The position numbers and the translations under genes were made by a program. 64,000 nucleotides of DNA, from contig QFPO01000006.1 of NCBI GenBank assembly GCA_003241385.1, positions 1-64,000 of the forward strand, read 5' to 3'. Each line of letters begins with the position of its first letter. Within the stretch, counting starts at the first letter, position 1. Shown in pieces: positions 42,652-51,765 of this stretch. This DNA is from Rhodanobacter denitrificans. Its GTDB lineage: Bacteria; Pseudomonadota; Gammaproteobacteria; Xanthomonadales; Rhodanobacteraceae. Under the pieces are notes generated by a model, which was given only the letters and a program-made list of their open reading frames with translations, searched no databases and was not told where the DNA came from.

Positions 42652-43566
42652 TCAGTAGATCTCCGCGACGCAGCAGCGCAGGCTGCCGCCGGCGGTCTCG
42701 ATCGTCGCCAGATCGACGCTGCCGATCGTCCAGCCCCAGCGCTGCAGTGTGGCGTGCTGGTCCGGCGTCAGTGCATCGGCGGCGCGTGTGCTGATCCAGA
42801 CCCGCTCGGTGCTCAGGCTGATCGCATTGCCGGCGTAGGCGCGTTTCTGTTCGGGCGTCAGCCAGATCGCGCGGTCGCGGTAGGCGCGCGCGATCGCGGC
42901 CGGCACGGCCGGATCGGCGAAACCGTCCGGCGCGAGGATCGCGCTGCGTCCGGCCAGCAGCGCCAGCACGACGTTGGTGTGGTACTCGCCGGCGGCGAGC
43001 GCGAAACAGAACGTCAGGCGCAGGCCGAATGCCTCGTGCATCGCGCGGGCGCCGTCGGCGTCGCAGCGCTCGGACAGGCCGCAGAAGCCGATGCCGCGCG
43101 CGCGATCGATCACCAGCGAGCCGGTCAGCTCGGCGACGAAGGGCTGGTGCGACAGGTCGATCGTGCGGTAGCCGAGCGTATCGGTGAAGAACGCGCGGAT
43201 GTCGCCGCGCTCGGCCTCGCGCCGGCGGATCGCATGGCGCATGCGGCCGACGATCAGCCGGCCCGGCGCGGTCGCGAACACGTTGTTCGGGAACAGGCCG
43301 TCCGGGCAGTCCGGATCGCCCGGAAAACACAGCGTCGGCACGTCCGCGCCGATGCGCCGCGTCAGCGTCGCGTGCTCGGCCAGCGCGCGCAGCGGATCGG
43401 GCCGCGCCGCCATGTCCATGTAGCGGTTGTCGCGCGAGGACTCGGCCGCCAGCGAGAAATCGGCCGGCGCCACGAGGAAGGCGGCGCGGGCGGTCGCCGG
43501 CGCGCGCGGCGGGAAGCGTTCGTCGTCGAACGCGGCGAGGAATGCGGCCGGCTCGGTGACGATCAC
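42652..43566 (-). CDS. amidinotransferase / arginine-deiminase-fold enzyme
   Basis: 304 residues from a GTG overlapping the tag stop (GTGA). The pentein fold shows NRYMDMAARPDP, FPGDPDCPDGLFPNNVFAT (an Asp-Asn substrate loop), catalytic-His region GEYHTNVVLALLAG and terminal GGSLRCCVAEIY with the nucleophilic Cys. It is related to dimethylarginine hydrolases and N-succinylarginine dihydrolases. The substrate is probably an arginine-like guanidine. It is linked to DNA repair gene tag with no obvious functional connection. Confidence 0.78.
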   Translation of the reverse strand: MIVTEPAAFLAAFDDERFPPRAPATARAAFLVAPADFSLAAESSRDNRYMDMAARPDPLRALAEHATLTRRIGADVPTLCFPGDPDCPDGLFPNNVFATAPGRLIVGRMRHAIRRREAERGDIRAFFTDTLGYRTIDLSHQPFVAELTGSLVIDRARGIGFCGLSERCDADGARAMHEAFGLRLTFCFALAAGEYHTNVVLALLAGRSAILAPDGFADPAVPAAIARAYRDRAIWLTPEQKRAYAGNAISLSTERVWISTRAADALTPDQHATLQRWGWTIGSVDLATIETAGGSLRCCVAEIY

Positions 43567-44147
43567 GCGCCGGACGCAATCTGGCGGTAGCGGAAGCAGC
43601 CGGTGACGTGGTCGTTGACCATGCCGGTGGCCTGCATCATCGCGTAGCAGATCGTCGTGCCGACGAACCGGAAGCCGCGCTTCCTGAGCGTCTTGCTCAT
43701 CCGGTCCGAGGCCGGCGTATGCGTCGGCCCCTCGCGCATCGTCTTCCAGGCGTTGACGACCGGCTCGCCGCCGACGAACGACCACAGAAACGCATCGAAA
43801 CTGCCGTACTCGGCGATCGCCTCGAGCGCGGCGCGCGCATTGTCGCGCACCGAGTACACCTTGAGCCGGTTGCGCACGATGCCCGGGTCGGTCAGCAGCT
43901 GCTCCAGGCGGGCGTCGTCGAGCGCGGCGCAGCGCGCGATGTCGAACTGCTCGAATGCGGCGCGGTAGTTGTCGCGCTTGGCGAGGATCGTGCGCCACGA
44001 CAGGCCCGCCTGCGCGCCTTCCAGGCACAGGAACTCGAACAGCGTGCGGTCATCGTGCAGCGGAACGCCCCACTCGGTGTCGTGGTAGTCGCGCTCAAGC
44101 TCGGTGTGCATCGCCCAGCCGCAGCGGACCGGTTCGGTCGTGGTCAC
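43563..44147 (-). CDS. tag: DNA-3-methyladenine glycosylase I
   Basis: 194 residues. It excises 3-methyladenine from alkylated DNA. The zinc site is complete with Cys9, His22, His180 and Cys184, the same spacing as in E. coli Tag. RCGWAMHTELERDYHDTEWG, EGAQAGLSWRTIL and the helix-hairpin-helix-like PGIVRNRLKVYSV are typical. GTG start. It lies seven bases after the SnoaL-like gene and overlaps the amidinotransferase, so all three are likely co-transcribed. Confidence 0.93.
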   Translation of the reverse strand: MTTTEPVRCGWAMHTELERDYHDTEWGVPLHDDRTLFEFLCLEGAQAGLSWRTILAKRDNYRAAFEQFDIARCAALDDARLEQLLTDPGIVRNRLKVYSVRDNARAALEAIAEYGSFDAFLWSFVGGEPVVNAWKTMREGPTHTPASDRMSKTLRKRGFRFVGTTICYAMMQATGMVNDHVTGCFRYRQIASGA

Positions 44148-44154
44148 GGCCGGC

Positions 44155-44559
44155 TCAGACGCTGACCTGGCGGATCCAATCCTCCAGGTTGTAGTAGTTG
44201 GTCACGCGCGCGATCCGGCCGTCGCGGATGTCGAAGAACGCGCCGCCGGGCAGCACGTAGGTCTGGCCGTGCGCGGGCGGCAGTCCCTCGTCGGCGACCA
44301 GGTACTGGCCGTGCACGACGTACTCGGCCGAGGCGTTGCGCCCGTCCTCGCTCGCGCAGACGACGATGTTCTCGAGGCGCTCGCGATAGCAGCGGTTCAT
44401 GCGCGCGAGAAAAGCGCGGAACGTCTCCCTGCCGCTCTCGCGGCCGCCCTGGTTGATGTCGTGGGCGACGTCGTCGGTCAGGTGGGCGAGCATCGCTTCC
44501 CAGTCGGCGCGGTTGAAGGCGGCGTAGTAGTCGCGGATCAGGTCGGTGGTGGCGGACAC
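44155..44559 (-). CDS. SnoaL-like / ketosteroid-isomerase-related protein
   Basis: 134 residues from a GTG with GGAGG seven to eight bases upstream. The NTF2-like fold begins DLIRDYYAAFNRADWEAMLAHLTDDVAHDINQGG, then GRETFRAFLARMN and GGAFFDIRDGRIARVTNYYN. It matches the ketosteroid-isomerase-related group of small proteins whose function is unproven. It is the first gene of a SnoaL-tag-amidinotransferase run and divergent from the EamA transporter. Confidence 0.82.
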   Translation of the reverse strand: MSATTDLIRDYYAAFNRADWEAMLAHLTDDVAHDINQGGRESGRETFRAFLARMNRCYRERLENIVVCASEDGRNASAEYVVHGQYLVADEGLPPAHGQTYVLPGGAFFDIRDGRIARVTNYYNLEDWIRQVSV

Positions 44560-44613
44560 GGTTCTTCCTCCGGGAGGTCGGCGCGTATCATAGGCGATCC
44601 CTCCCGACACGCC

Positions 44614-45537
44614 ATGCGACCTATCGCCATGCCCCGTACTGCCTCGCGTGCCTGGCTCGCGCTCGTCGTGCTCGCGCTGATCTGGAGCTACAACTGGATC
44701 GTCATGAAGCAGGCGATGGTCCATGCCGGCCCGTTCTCGTTCTCGGCGCTGCGCTACACGCTCGGTACCGGCGTGCTGTTCGCGCTGCTGGCCGCGCGCG
44801 GCGAGAGCCTGCGGCCGCCGCCGCTGCTGCAGACGGCGCTGATCGGCCTGGCGCAGACCACCGGTTTCCAGGCGCTGGTGCAGTGGGCGCTGGTCGACGG
44901 CGGCGCCGGCAAGACCGCCCTGCTCGCATACACGATGCCGTTCTGGGCGGTGCTGCTGGCCTGGTGGCTGCTCGCCGACCGGCCGGCCTGGCGGCACTGG
45001 GCCGGTATCGCGATCGCGGCGGCCGGCCTGCTGCTGGTGCTCGAGCCCTGGCACGGCGTCGGCAGCGTGCGCAGTGCCTGGCTCGCGGTCGGCGGCGGCC
45101 TGTTCTGGGCGATCGGCGTCGTGCTGTCCAAGCGCCTGTTCGCGCGTGGCGGCGTCGGCGCGCTGTCGCTGACGGCCTGGCAGATGGCATTCGGCAGCGC
45201 CGGCCTGATCGTCATCTCGCTGCTGACCGACGAGCGCACGTTCGACTGGAGCGGCCGCTTCGTCGCGATCGTCGCCTACAACGCCGTGCTCGCCTCGGGC
45301 CTGGCCTGGCTGCTGTGGTCCTACATCGTCGAGCATCTGCCGACCCAGGTCGCCGGCATGACCAGCCTCGTGATCCCGGTGCTCGGCATCGGTTTCGCGT
45401 GGTGGCTGCTCGGCGAGCGCCCGGATGCGGCCGAGAGCGCCGGCATCGTACTGATCTGCCTCGCGCTGCTGGTGATCAACCGGCGCGCGGCGGTGCGTGT
45501 GCCGCCGCCGGCCGGATCGGCCGATCAGCCGCGATAG
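44614..45537 (+). CDS. EamA/DMT-superfamily exporter
   Basis: 307 residues (ATG 44629 is an alternative start) with ten membrane helices in two EamA repeats. The first repeat has IWSYNWIVMKQAMVHAGPF and ALRYTLGTG, and ends with the second EamA half LLLVLEPW. The second repeat has GLFWAIGVVLSKRLFARG, LPTQVAGMTSLVIPVLG and WWLLGERPD. It is probably an inner-membrane metabolite or amino acid exporter. Its 3' end overlaps the convergent membrane protein gene by 13 bases. Confidence 0.85.
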   Translation: MRPIAMPRTASRAWLALVVLALIWSYNWIVMKQAMVHAGPFSFSALRYTLGTGVLFALLAARGESLRPPPLLQTALIGLAQTTGFQALVQWALVDGGAGKTALLAYTMPFWAVLLAWWLLADRPAWRHWAGIAIAAAGLLLVLEPWHGVGSVRSAWLAVGGGLFWAIGVVLSKRLFARGGVGALSLTAWQMAFGSAGLIVISLLTDERTFDWSGRFVAIVAYNAVLASGLAWLLWSYIVEHLPTQVAGMTSLVIPVLGIGFAWWLLGERPDAAESAGIVLICLALLVINRRAAVRVPPPAGSADQPR

Positions 45538-45983
45538 CCGATGCCGCGCGCCATCAGCGCGGCCAGCAGCGGCAGCAGCGCGACCAGGTGCAGTTCGATC
45601 AGCACCAGCAGACGGATCCGGCGCCGTTCGTGCACCGGCAGCGGCCAGGCCGGATCGGCGCGGCGCAGCCGCCGCCAGCGCAGGAACGCGCGGGTCGGCG
45701 CGATCGACAGCAGGCCGATCAGCGCGAACAGGCCGATCTTGGCGTGGAACACCGGATTGCCGAGGTAGAACGCGGCCGGCTTGGCGCCGAACAGCAGCCG
45801 CCCGGCGCCGCTCGCGAGCACCGCTCCCGCGGCCACGAAATAGCCGATGTCGATGCGGACCAGAAAGTCCGGCTCGGGCGCGGCGTCACGGCGTCGCAGC
45901 AGCAGGTACTCGCAAAGCAGATAGCCGGCCAGCATCAGGATGCTCGCGTAATGCGCGTAGGCGAGCAGGGCATCGGTCCACAT
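45525..45983 (-). CDS. DUF2214-like small membrane protein
   Basis: 152 residues from ATG 45983 behind GGGAGAA. It has four hydrophobic helices (residues about 5-25, 42-62, 75-95, 118-140) with a conserved-looking AYAHYASILMLAGYLLCEYLLL and FHAKIGLFALIGLLSIAPT. It resembles the DUF2214 family of four-helix membrane proteins with histidines that could bind heme or metal. Function unknown. Confidence 0.7.
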   Translation of the reverse strand: MWTDALLAYAHYASILMLAGYLLCEYLLLRRRDAAPEPDFLVRIDIGYFVAAGAVLASGAGRLLFGAKPAAFYLGNPVFHAKIGLFALIGLLSIAPTRAFLRWRRLRRADPAWPLPVHERRRIRLLVLIELHLVALLPLLAALMARGIGYRG

Positions 45984-46095
45984 CGTCAGATTCTCCCGCG
46001 ATCGGTTGGCAGCGGCGCGCGTGTGCATTCCGGATCGCGCACGTCGATCGCGTGTGCGCTGGACCGGTGCCGGCCCGCGTCCGGCCGGCGCCTCG

Positions 46096-47052
46096 TCACG
46101 ACGGCCACGGCAGCTGATCGAGATCGACGTTGCCGCCGCTCAGTACGATGCCGACGCGGCGTCCGGCGAATGCGCGGCGGTGACGCAGGATCGCCGCCAG
46201 CACCGTCGCGCTGGACGGCTCGACGACGATCTTGAGCCGCTCCCAGATCAGCCGCATCGCCGCGACGACCTCGGCGTCGGACACCGGCAGCACCTGGACC
46301 GCGTAGCGTTGCAGCAGCTCGAAGTTGATCGCGCCGATCAGGCCGCGCAGGCCGTCGCAGATCGTCGCCGGCGTCAGGTCGGTCACGCGCCGGCCGGCGC
46401 GCAGCGAGCGCAGCGCGTCGTCGGCGCCTTCGGGCTCGGCCGCGAACAGCTGGGCCGAGGGCAGCAGCGCGGCGGTCGCCACGGCGGTGCCGCCGACCAG
46501 GCCGCCGCCGCCGATCGGTGCGAGGACCGCGTCGAACGGGCCGGCCTGCCGGATCAGTTCGAGCGCGGCGGTGCCCTGGCCGGCGATCACCTGCGGATCG
46601 GTGTACGGATGCACCAGGGTCGCGCCGGTCTCGGCGACCAGCGCGGCCGCCGCGGCCTCGCGCGCGGCCATCGTCGGCGCGCAGCGATGCAGGATCGCGC
46701 CGTAGGCCTCGATGCCGGCGAGCTTGGCCGCGACTGCGCCCTCCGGCACCACGACGTGCGCGGCGATGCCGCGCGTGCGGGCGGCCAGTGCCAGAGCCGC
46801 GCCGTGATTGCCGGAGGAATGCGTCACCACCCCGTGACGCGCACGTGTCTCCTCGAGTGACCACACCGCGTTGCAGGCACCGCGGAACTTGAATGCGCCC
46901 ACGCGCTGGAAGTTCTCGCATTTGAACACCAGCTCGGCGCCGGCCAGCGCGTCGAGGCTGCTCGATCGCAGGACCGGCGTCGGGGCCGCGAACGGCGCGA
47001 TGCGCCGCGCGGCGGCTTCGACGGCGGAGAAGTCGGGAATCGCCTCGTTCAT
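46096..47052 (-). CDS. threonine/serine dehydratase-like PLP enzyme
   Basis: 318 residues, PLP fold type II. Schiff-base Lys55 is in GAFKFRGA, SSGNHGAALALAA (79 on) is the substrate loop, and GGGGLVGG binds the phosphate. There is no C-terminal ACT domain, so it resembles catabolic threonine dehydratase or serine racemase rather than biosynthetic IlvA. ATG 47052 is preferred to the longer 47127 reading, which only adds a non-conserved stretch. It is divergent from pepN. Confidence 0.85.
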   Translation of the reverse strand: MNEAIPDFSAVEAAARRIAPFAAPTPVLRSSSLDALAGAELVFKCENFQRVGAFKFRGACNAVWSLEETRARHGVVTHSSGNHGAALALAARTRGIAAHVVVPEGAVAAKLAGIEAYGAILHRCAPTMAAREAAAAALVAETGATLVHPYTDPQVIAGQGTAALELIRQAGPFDAVLAPIGGGGLVGGTAVATAALLPSAQLFAAEPEGADDALRSLRAGRRVTDLTPATICDGLRGLIGAINFELLQRYAVQVLPVSDAEVVAAMRLIWERLKIVVEPSSATVLAAILRHRRAFAGRRVGIVLSGGNVDLDQLPWPS

Positions 47053-47195
47053 CGGGATCGCGCCGGCAGTCGGGCCGGCGACGATACACGCCTGCGGTTT
47101 TCGCATGCTAGTGTGGCCGCCGCGCATTCGTGCCGCGGCCGCCGCCGCACGCTGTCGCCACCGCCACGACCTGCCGCCGATCGCGCCGTCCCTCC

Positions 47196-49817
47196 ATGTC
47201 CACTGCCGCCACGCCGGTCCGACTCGTCGACTATCGACCGCCCGACTGGCGCGTCACCGACGTCGAACTGATCTTCGATCTGGATCCGGCCGAGACGATC
47301 GTGGAGGCCTGCCTGCGCGTCGTGCGCAGCGCCGATGCGTCCGGCCCGCTGCGTCTGGACGGCGAGCAGCTCGAGCTGCTGTCGCTGCAGGTCAACGAGC
47401 GGCCGCCGGCGTCCGATGCGTATCGTCTCGACGACCGCGGCCTGACCGTGTTCGACCTGCCGCCGACGGCTTCGATCCGCACGCGCGCGCGCATCCGCCC
47501 GGCCGACAATACGGCACTGCAGGGCCTGTACCTCAGCGGCGGCGCCGCGAACGGATTTCTGCTGACGCAGTGCGAGGCCGAGGGCTTCCGGCGCATCACC
47601 TGGTTTCCGGACCGCCCGGACGTGCTGGCGCGCTACACGGTCACGCTGCGCGCCGACCGCGAGCGCTATCCGGTGCTGCTGGCCAACGGCAACGCGGTCG
47701 CGTCCGGCGACGACGGCGCCGGGCGGCACTGGGCGCGCTTCGTCGATCCGCATCCCAAGCCGTGCTACCTGTTCGCGCTGGTCGCCGGCCGGCTGGAGCG
47801 GATCGAGAAGCCGTTCGTCACGGCCGAAGGCCGCCCGGTGCGCATCGTCGTGCACGCGCAGGCCGATGCGATCGCGCAGTGCCGCTGGGCGCTGGACTGC
47901 ATCGAGACCGCGATGCGCTGGGACGAGCGGCGCTTCGGACGCTGCTACGACCTGGACGTGTTCCACGTCGTCGCCACGCACGACTTCACGATGGGGGCCA
48001 TGGAGAACAAGGGCCTGAACATCTTCAACTCCAAGTACCTGCTCGCCGACGTCGAGGAGGCGACCGACGAGGATTTCCGGCACGTGCTGGCCGTGGTCGG
48101 CCACGAGTATTTCCACAACTGGAGCGGCAACCGCGTGACCTGCCGCGACTGGTTCCAGCTGAGCCTCAAGGAAGGGCTGACGGTCTATCGCGAGCAGGAG
48201 TTCGAGTCCGACGTCGCCTCGCGCACGCTGCGCCGGATCGAGGACGTGCGCACGCTGTGGCGCGCCCAGTTCCCGGAGGACGCCGGGCCGCTGGCGCATC
48301 CGGTGCGGCCCGCGCAGTACAGCGCGATCGACAATTTCTACACGGCGACGGTCTACGAGAAGGGCGCCGAGATCGTCCGCATGCTGGCCGCCGTGCTCGG
48401 CCGCGACGGCTTCCGGCGCGGCCTGGACCGGTACTTCGAACGGCACGACGGGCAGGCGGCGACGATCGAGGATTTCCTCGCCGCGCTCGGCGAGGCCAAC
48501 GGCCGCGACCTGTCGCCGTGGCTGGCCTGGTACGAGCAGGCCGGCACGCCCGAACTGAGCGCCGAGGGCCATTACGATGCCGCGAGCGGGCGCTACGCGC
48601 TGACGCTGCGTCAGCGCCTGCCGCCGGCGGCGCCGGCGCGGCCGCTGCCGGTCCCGGTCGCGCTGGCGCTGTTCGACCGCGACGGCCGCCGTCTGACGGC
48701 ACGAGCGGACGGCCCTGCGCCGCTTTCCGACGACGGCGTGCTCGTGCTCGACCGCGAGGAGGCGACCTGGATCTTCGAGGTCCGCGACGCGGCGCCGGTG
48801 GTCTCGCTGCTGCGCGGCTACTCGGCGCCGGTCCGTCTCGTGCAAGCCGCCGATCCGTCCGATCTGGCCGTGTTGGCGCGCCACGAGGACGACGGCTTCA
48901 ATCGCTGGCTCGCGGTCGACACGCTGGTCCGGCGTCTGTTCGTCGAGGCGCTGGCCGGCGACGCGCGCCCGGCCCTGCACGAGGCCTGGCTCGACGCGGT
49001 CGCCGGCATCCTCGGCGATGCCTCGGCCGATCCGGCGCTGATCGCCGAGGTGCTGACGCTGCCCGACGAGACGACGCTGTCCGAAGGACTGCAGCGGATC
49101 GATCCGGAGGCCGTGCATGCCGCGCGCTCGCTACTGGAGGCGCGGCTCGCCGCGGCGCTCGAGCCGCAGCTGGCGGACCGCTACGCCGCGCTGGCGACGA
49201 TCGCCGCCGCTGCGGTCGACCCGGCGAGCCAGGCGCGCCGCCGGCTGCGCAACCGCTGCCTCGCGCTGCTCGCGCGCGCGGCGCCGGCACATCTGGCGCT
49301 CGCGCGTTCGCAGTGGCAGGCGGCCGCCAATCTGACCGACCGGCTCGCCGCGCTGGCCTGTCTGCTGCAGGCGCAGGCAGCCGATGCACCTGCAGCGCTC
49401 GATGCGTTCGCGCTGCGCCATGCGGACCGGCCGCTGGTCATCGACAAGTGGTTCAGCCTGCAGGCGACGATCGCCCACGACGACGCGGTCGAGCGCGTGA
49501 CCGCACTGACCGCGCATCCGGCGTTCCGCTGGGAGAACCCGAACAAGGTCTACGCACTGCTGCTGGCGTTCGCGCTGCGCAATCCGCGCGGTTTCCACCG
49601 CGTCGACGGTGCCGGCTACCACCTGATCGCCGAGTCGATCGCGCGGGTCGACGCGTTGACGCCGCAGGTCGCCGCGCGCCTGGCCACCAGCCTCGGCGGC
49701 TGGCGCCGCTACGAGCCGGTGCGGCGTGCACAGATGCGCCATGCGATTGAACGGCTGCGCGCGCGTCCCCATGTATCGGCGGACCTGTCCGACATCCTCG
49801 ACCGCAGTCTCGCCTAG
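47196..49817 (+). CDS. pepN: aminopeptidase N (M1 family)
   Basis: 873 residues, the normal length of gammaproteobacterial PepN. GAMEN is at 267-271. The zinc motif is HEYFHNWSGNR (His303, His307) with the third ligand Glu326 in LKEGLTV. It begins RLVDYRPPDWRVTDVELIFDLD like other PepN proteins. The C-terminal half is the alpha-helical cap. It is a cytoplasmic zinc exopeptidase that removes N-terminal residues from peptides. It is monocistronic and divergent from the dehydratase gene. Confidence 0.95.
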   Translation: MSTAATPVRLVDYRPPDWRVTDVELIFDLDPAETIVEACLRVVRSADASGPLRLDGEQLELLSLQVNERPPASDAYRLDDRGLTVFDLPPTASIRTRARIRPADNTALQGLYLSGGAANGFLLTQCEAEGFRRITWFPDRPDVLARYTVTLRADRERYPVLLANGNAVASGDDGAGRHWARFVDPHPKPCYLFALVAGRLERIEKPFVTAEGRPVRIVVHAQADAIAQCRWALDCIETAMRWDERRFGRCYDLDVFHVVATHDFTMGAMENKGLNIFNSKYLLADVEEATDEDFRHVLAVVGHEYFHNWSGNRVTCRDWFQLSLKEGLTVYREQEFESDVASRTLRRIEDVRTLWRAQFPEDAGPLAHPVRPAQYSAIDNFYTATVYEKGAEIVRMLAAVLGRDGFRRGLDRYFERHDGQAATIEDFLAALGEANGRDLSPWLAWYEQAGTPELSAEGHYDAASGRYALTLRQRLPPAAPARPLPVPVALALFDRDGRRLTARADGPAPLSDDGVLVLDREEATWIFEVRDAAPVVSLLRGYSAPVRLVQAADPSDLAVLARHEDDGFNRWLAVDTLVRRLFVEALAGDARPALHEAWLDAVAGILGDASADPALIAEVLTLPDETTLSEGLQRIDPEAVHAARSLLEARLAAALEPQLADRYAALATIAAAAVDPASQARRRLRNRCLALLARAAPAHLALARSQWQAAANLTDRLAALACLLQAQAADAPAALDAFALRHADRPLVIDKWFSLQATIAHDDAVERVTALTAHPAFRWENPNKVYALLLAFALRNPRGFHRVDGAGYHLIAESIARVDALTPQVAARLATSLGGWRRYEPVRRAQMRHAIERLRARPHVSADLSDILDRSLA

Positions 49818-49882
49818 CGCGCTTCAGCGCGGCGTCCTGGTCCTTCGACTATGATCGGGACGGCAACACGCGGAGGTGCATC

Positions 49883-50659
49883 ATGATTCGACTCGCTCTC
49901 GCCCTGGCCGTGCTCGTACTGGCCGGCTGCGCGACCACCCCGAGTTACACGTATTACTACGGTGACGAACCCGAAGGCGCGGTCGCCGGTTCGGGCGACT
50001 ACTACGCCGGCAGTGCGCCCGCCTACGTCGGCGGTTTCGGTGCCTATGGCTATGGCCACGGCTGGGGCGGCTGGAGCGGTTACGGCTACTGTCCGTATCC
50101 GTACGTGCTCGGCGCGTGCTCGCCGTACAGCTGGGGCATGGGTTACGCCGGCTGGGGCTATCCCGGCGGCCTCTGGGGTTATCCCGGTTACGGCTACGGT
50201 TGGGGCGGCTGGGGCTACCCGTGGGTCTACTACAAGCCCGAGCCGCGCGGACCGCGCCGTGACGAGGACATGGTCGAGCGCGAGCGCGCGCGGATGGCCG
50301 GCTACACGCGCGACGGCGACGGCCGCGTCCCCGGCGCGTCGAACTGGATCTCGGTGCCGCCGGAGCGCGGTCTGAACCGCGGCGGCGTGGCAGCGCCGGC
50401 CTATCGCGAGCGCTCGACGATCGCCGCGCCGCCGGCCGCACGTGCGCTGCGGCGCGCGCCGATGCAGGCCGACGACGGCTGGATCAACCGCAGCATCGGC
50501 CCGTCGGCCCGGCCGATCGAGCCGGCGGCCGTGCCGCGCGCGCAGCCGCGCTTCCAGTCCGCGCCGCCGATGCGTTCGGCTCCGCCGCCGGTACGGTCGG
50601 CGCCGCCGGCGCGGATCGAGTCGGCACCGGCTTCGCGCGGCGGCAAGGGCGGTCGCTGA
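49883..50659 (+). CDS. Gly/Tyr/Trp-rich lipoprotein
   Basis: 258 residues. The lipobox is VLAGC (Cys16) after MIRLALALAVLVLA, and GGAGGTG is the ribosome binding site. Residues about 40-115 are very low complexity and aromatic: repeated GYG, WGG and YPG units such as GYGYGWGGWGYPWVYY. The C-terminal half is Arg/Pro/Ala-rich with SAPP repeats. It should be a surface or periplasmic lipoprotein, perhaps with adhesive or amyloid-like properties. No family function is known to me. A strong terminator follows. Confidence 0.78.
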   Translation: MIRLALALAVLVLAGCATTPSYTYYYGDEPEGAVAGSGDYYAGSAPAYVGGFGAYGYGHGWGGWSGYGYCPYPYVLGACSPYSWGMGYAGWGYPGGLWGYPGYGYGWGGWGYPWVYYKPEPRGPRRDEDMVERERARMAGYTRDGDGRVPGASNWISVPPERGLNRGGVAAPAYRERSTIAAPPAARALRRAPMQADDGWINRSIGPSARPIEPAAVPRAQPRFQSAPPMRSAPPPVRSAPPARIESAPASRGGKGGR

Positions 50660-50698
50660 GGTCCTCCGGCGGCTCTCGCCTCCGTTAGGCGGGCTGAA

Positions 50699-50740
50699 AA
50701 ACGAAAACGCCGCAGGCCTGAGCCTGCGGCGTTTTCGTTT
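50699..50740. terminator. strong bidirectional terminator
   Basis: A perfect 19-bp stem (50699-50717 with 50722-50740) around a CTGA loop. The core is CGCCGCAGGC/GCCTGCGGCG, flanked by AAACGAAAA on the left and TTTTCGTTT on the right. It serves the lipoprotein gene (plus) and speE (minus), which converge on it. Confidence 0.92.
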
Positions 50741-50757
50741 CCGAGGGCCTGCAGCGC

Positions 50758-51615
50758 TTACTCGCCGAGCGCTTCGCGCATGAACTCCGGCAGGGCCAGC
50801 GCGGCCTTGTGGATGTCGGCGTTGTAGTAGCGCGTCGCGAACTGCTTGGTCGCCGCGCCGCGCTCGCGAAAGCCCGACAGGTCCGCGCCCTTGCGCGCCA
50901 TCGTGCAGCTCCACCAGCCGGTCGGATAGCACGGCTGCGGGAACGGCAGCGTCTTGACGGCCTGGAAGCCGGCGCTGCGCATCGCCATGCGCATCGACTT
51001 GATCAGTTCCAGGTGCGCCAGCGGCGACTCGCTCTGCTGCACGAGCAGGCCGGCCGGGCGCAGCGCCTTGAAGCAGCTCGCGTAGAACGCGGCGTTGAAC
51101 AGGCCCTCGGCGGGGCCGACCGGATCGGTCGAGTCGACGATGACGACGTCGACCGACTCGGGTTCGCAATCGGCCATGTAGCGGATGCCGTCGTCGAAGC
51201 GCAGTTCGGCGCGTGGATCGCCGTTGGCCTCGCACAGTTCGGGGAAGTACTTCTCGGCCAGGCGCGTGACGCGCTCGTCGATCTCCACCTGCACCGCGTG
51301 CTCGACCTCCTCATGACGCAGCACCTCGCGCAGCGTGCCGCAGTCGCCGCCGCCGATGATGACCACGCGCTTGGCGCGCGCGTGCGTGAACAGCGCCGGG
51401 TGCGCGATCATCTCGTGATAGAGGAAGTTGTCACGTGTGGTCAGCATCATGCAGCCGTCGATGACCATCAGCTTGCCCCAGTCGGTCGAGTCGTAGATCT
51501 CGATGGTCTGGAACGGCGTCTTCTCGGCATGCAGACGCTCGGTCACGCGGAACCCGATCGACGAGCCGGCAGGCTCGTAGGCTTCGGTGAACCAGTTCGA
51601 TTCGGTGCTGGACAT
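50758..51615 (-). CDS. speE: spermidine synthase
   Basis: 285 residues. It transfers an aminopropyl group from decarboxylated S-adenosylmethionine to putrescine. Motifs are IYDSTDWGKLMVIDG, RDNFLYHEMIAHPALFTH, VVIIGGGDCGTLREVLRH, VEIDERVTRLAEKYF, and VVIVDSTDPVGPAEGLFN with the catalytic Asp. Divergent from speA across 150 bases, so the polyamine genes share a promoter region. SpeD is not in the window. Confidence 0.94.
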   Translation of the reverse strand: MSSTESNWFTEAYEPAGSSIGFRVTERLHAEKTPFQTIEIYDSTDWGKLMVIDGCMMLTTRDNFLYHEMIAHPALFTHARAKRVVIIGGGDCGTLREVLRHEEVEHAVQVEIDERVTRLAEKYFPELCEANGDPRAELRFDDGIRYMADCEPESVDVVIVDSTDPVGPAEGLFNAAFYASCFKALRPAGLLVQQSESPLAHLELIKSMRMAMRSAGFQAVKTLPFPQPCYPTGWWSCTMARKGADLSGFRERGAATKQFATRYYNADIHKAALALPEFMREALGE

Positions 51616-51765
51616 GATGTGTTTTCCGGAAACGGACGAGGATCGTGAGGAAAAGGCGCGCGATTGTAGCGGTTCGCGATTGCCAGTGGACGCGCGGGCG
51701 GAGCGCCGCCCTTACAATAGACGGCTCCGGCCGCCGCGGCCGTCCCCGGACATCGGACACCCAGC

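Noticed and set aside
43563..44559. SnoaL-tag-amidinotransferase as a functional system
   Set aside because: The genes are tightly packed but combine DNA repair, an unknown NTF2 fold and an amidine enzyme. Nothing in the sequences links their chemistry, so the linkage is probably only transcriptional.
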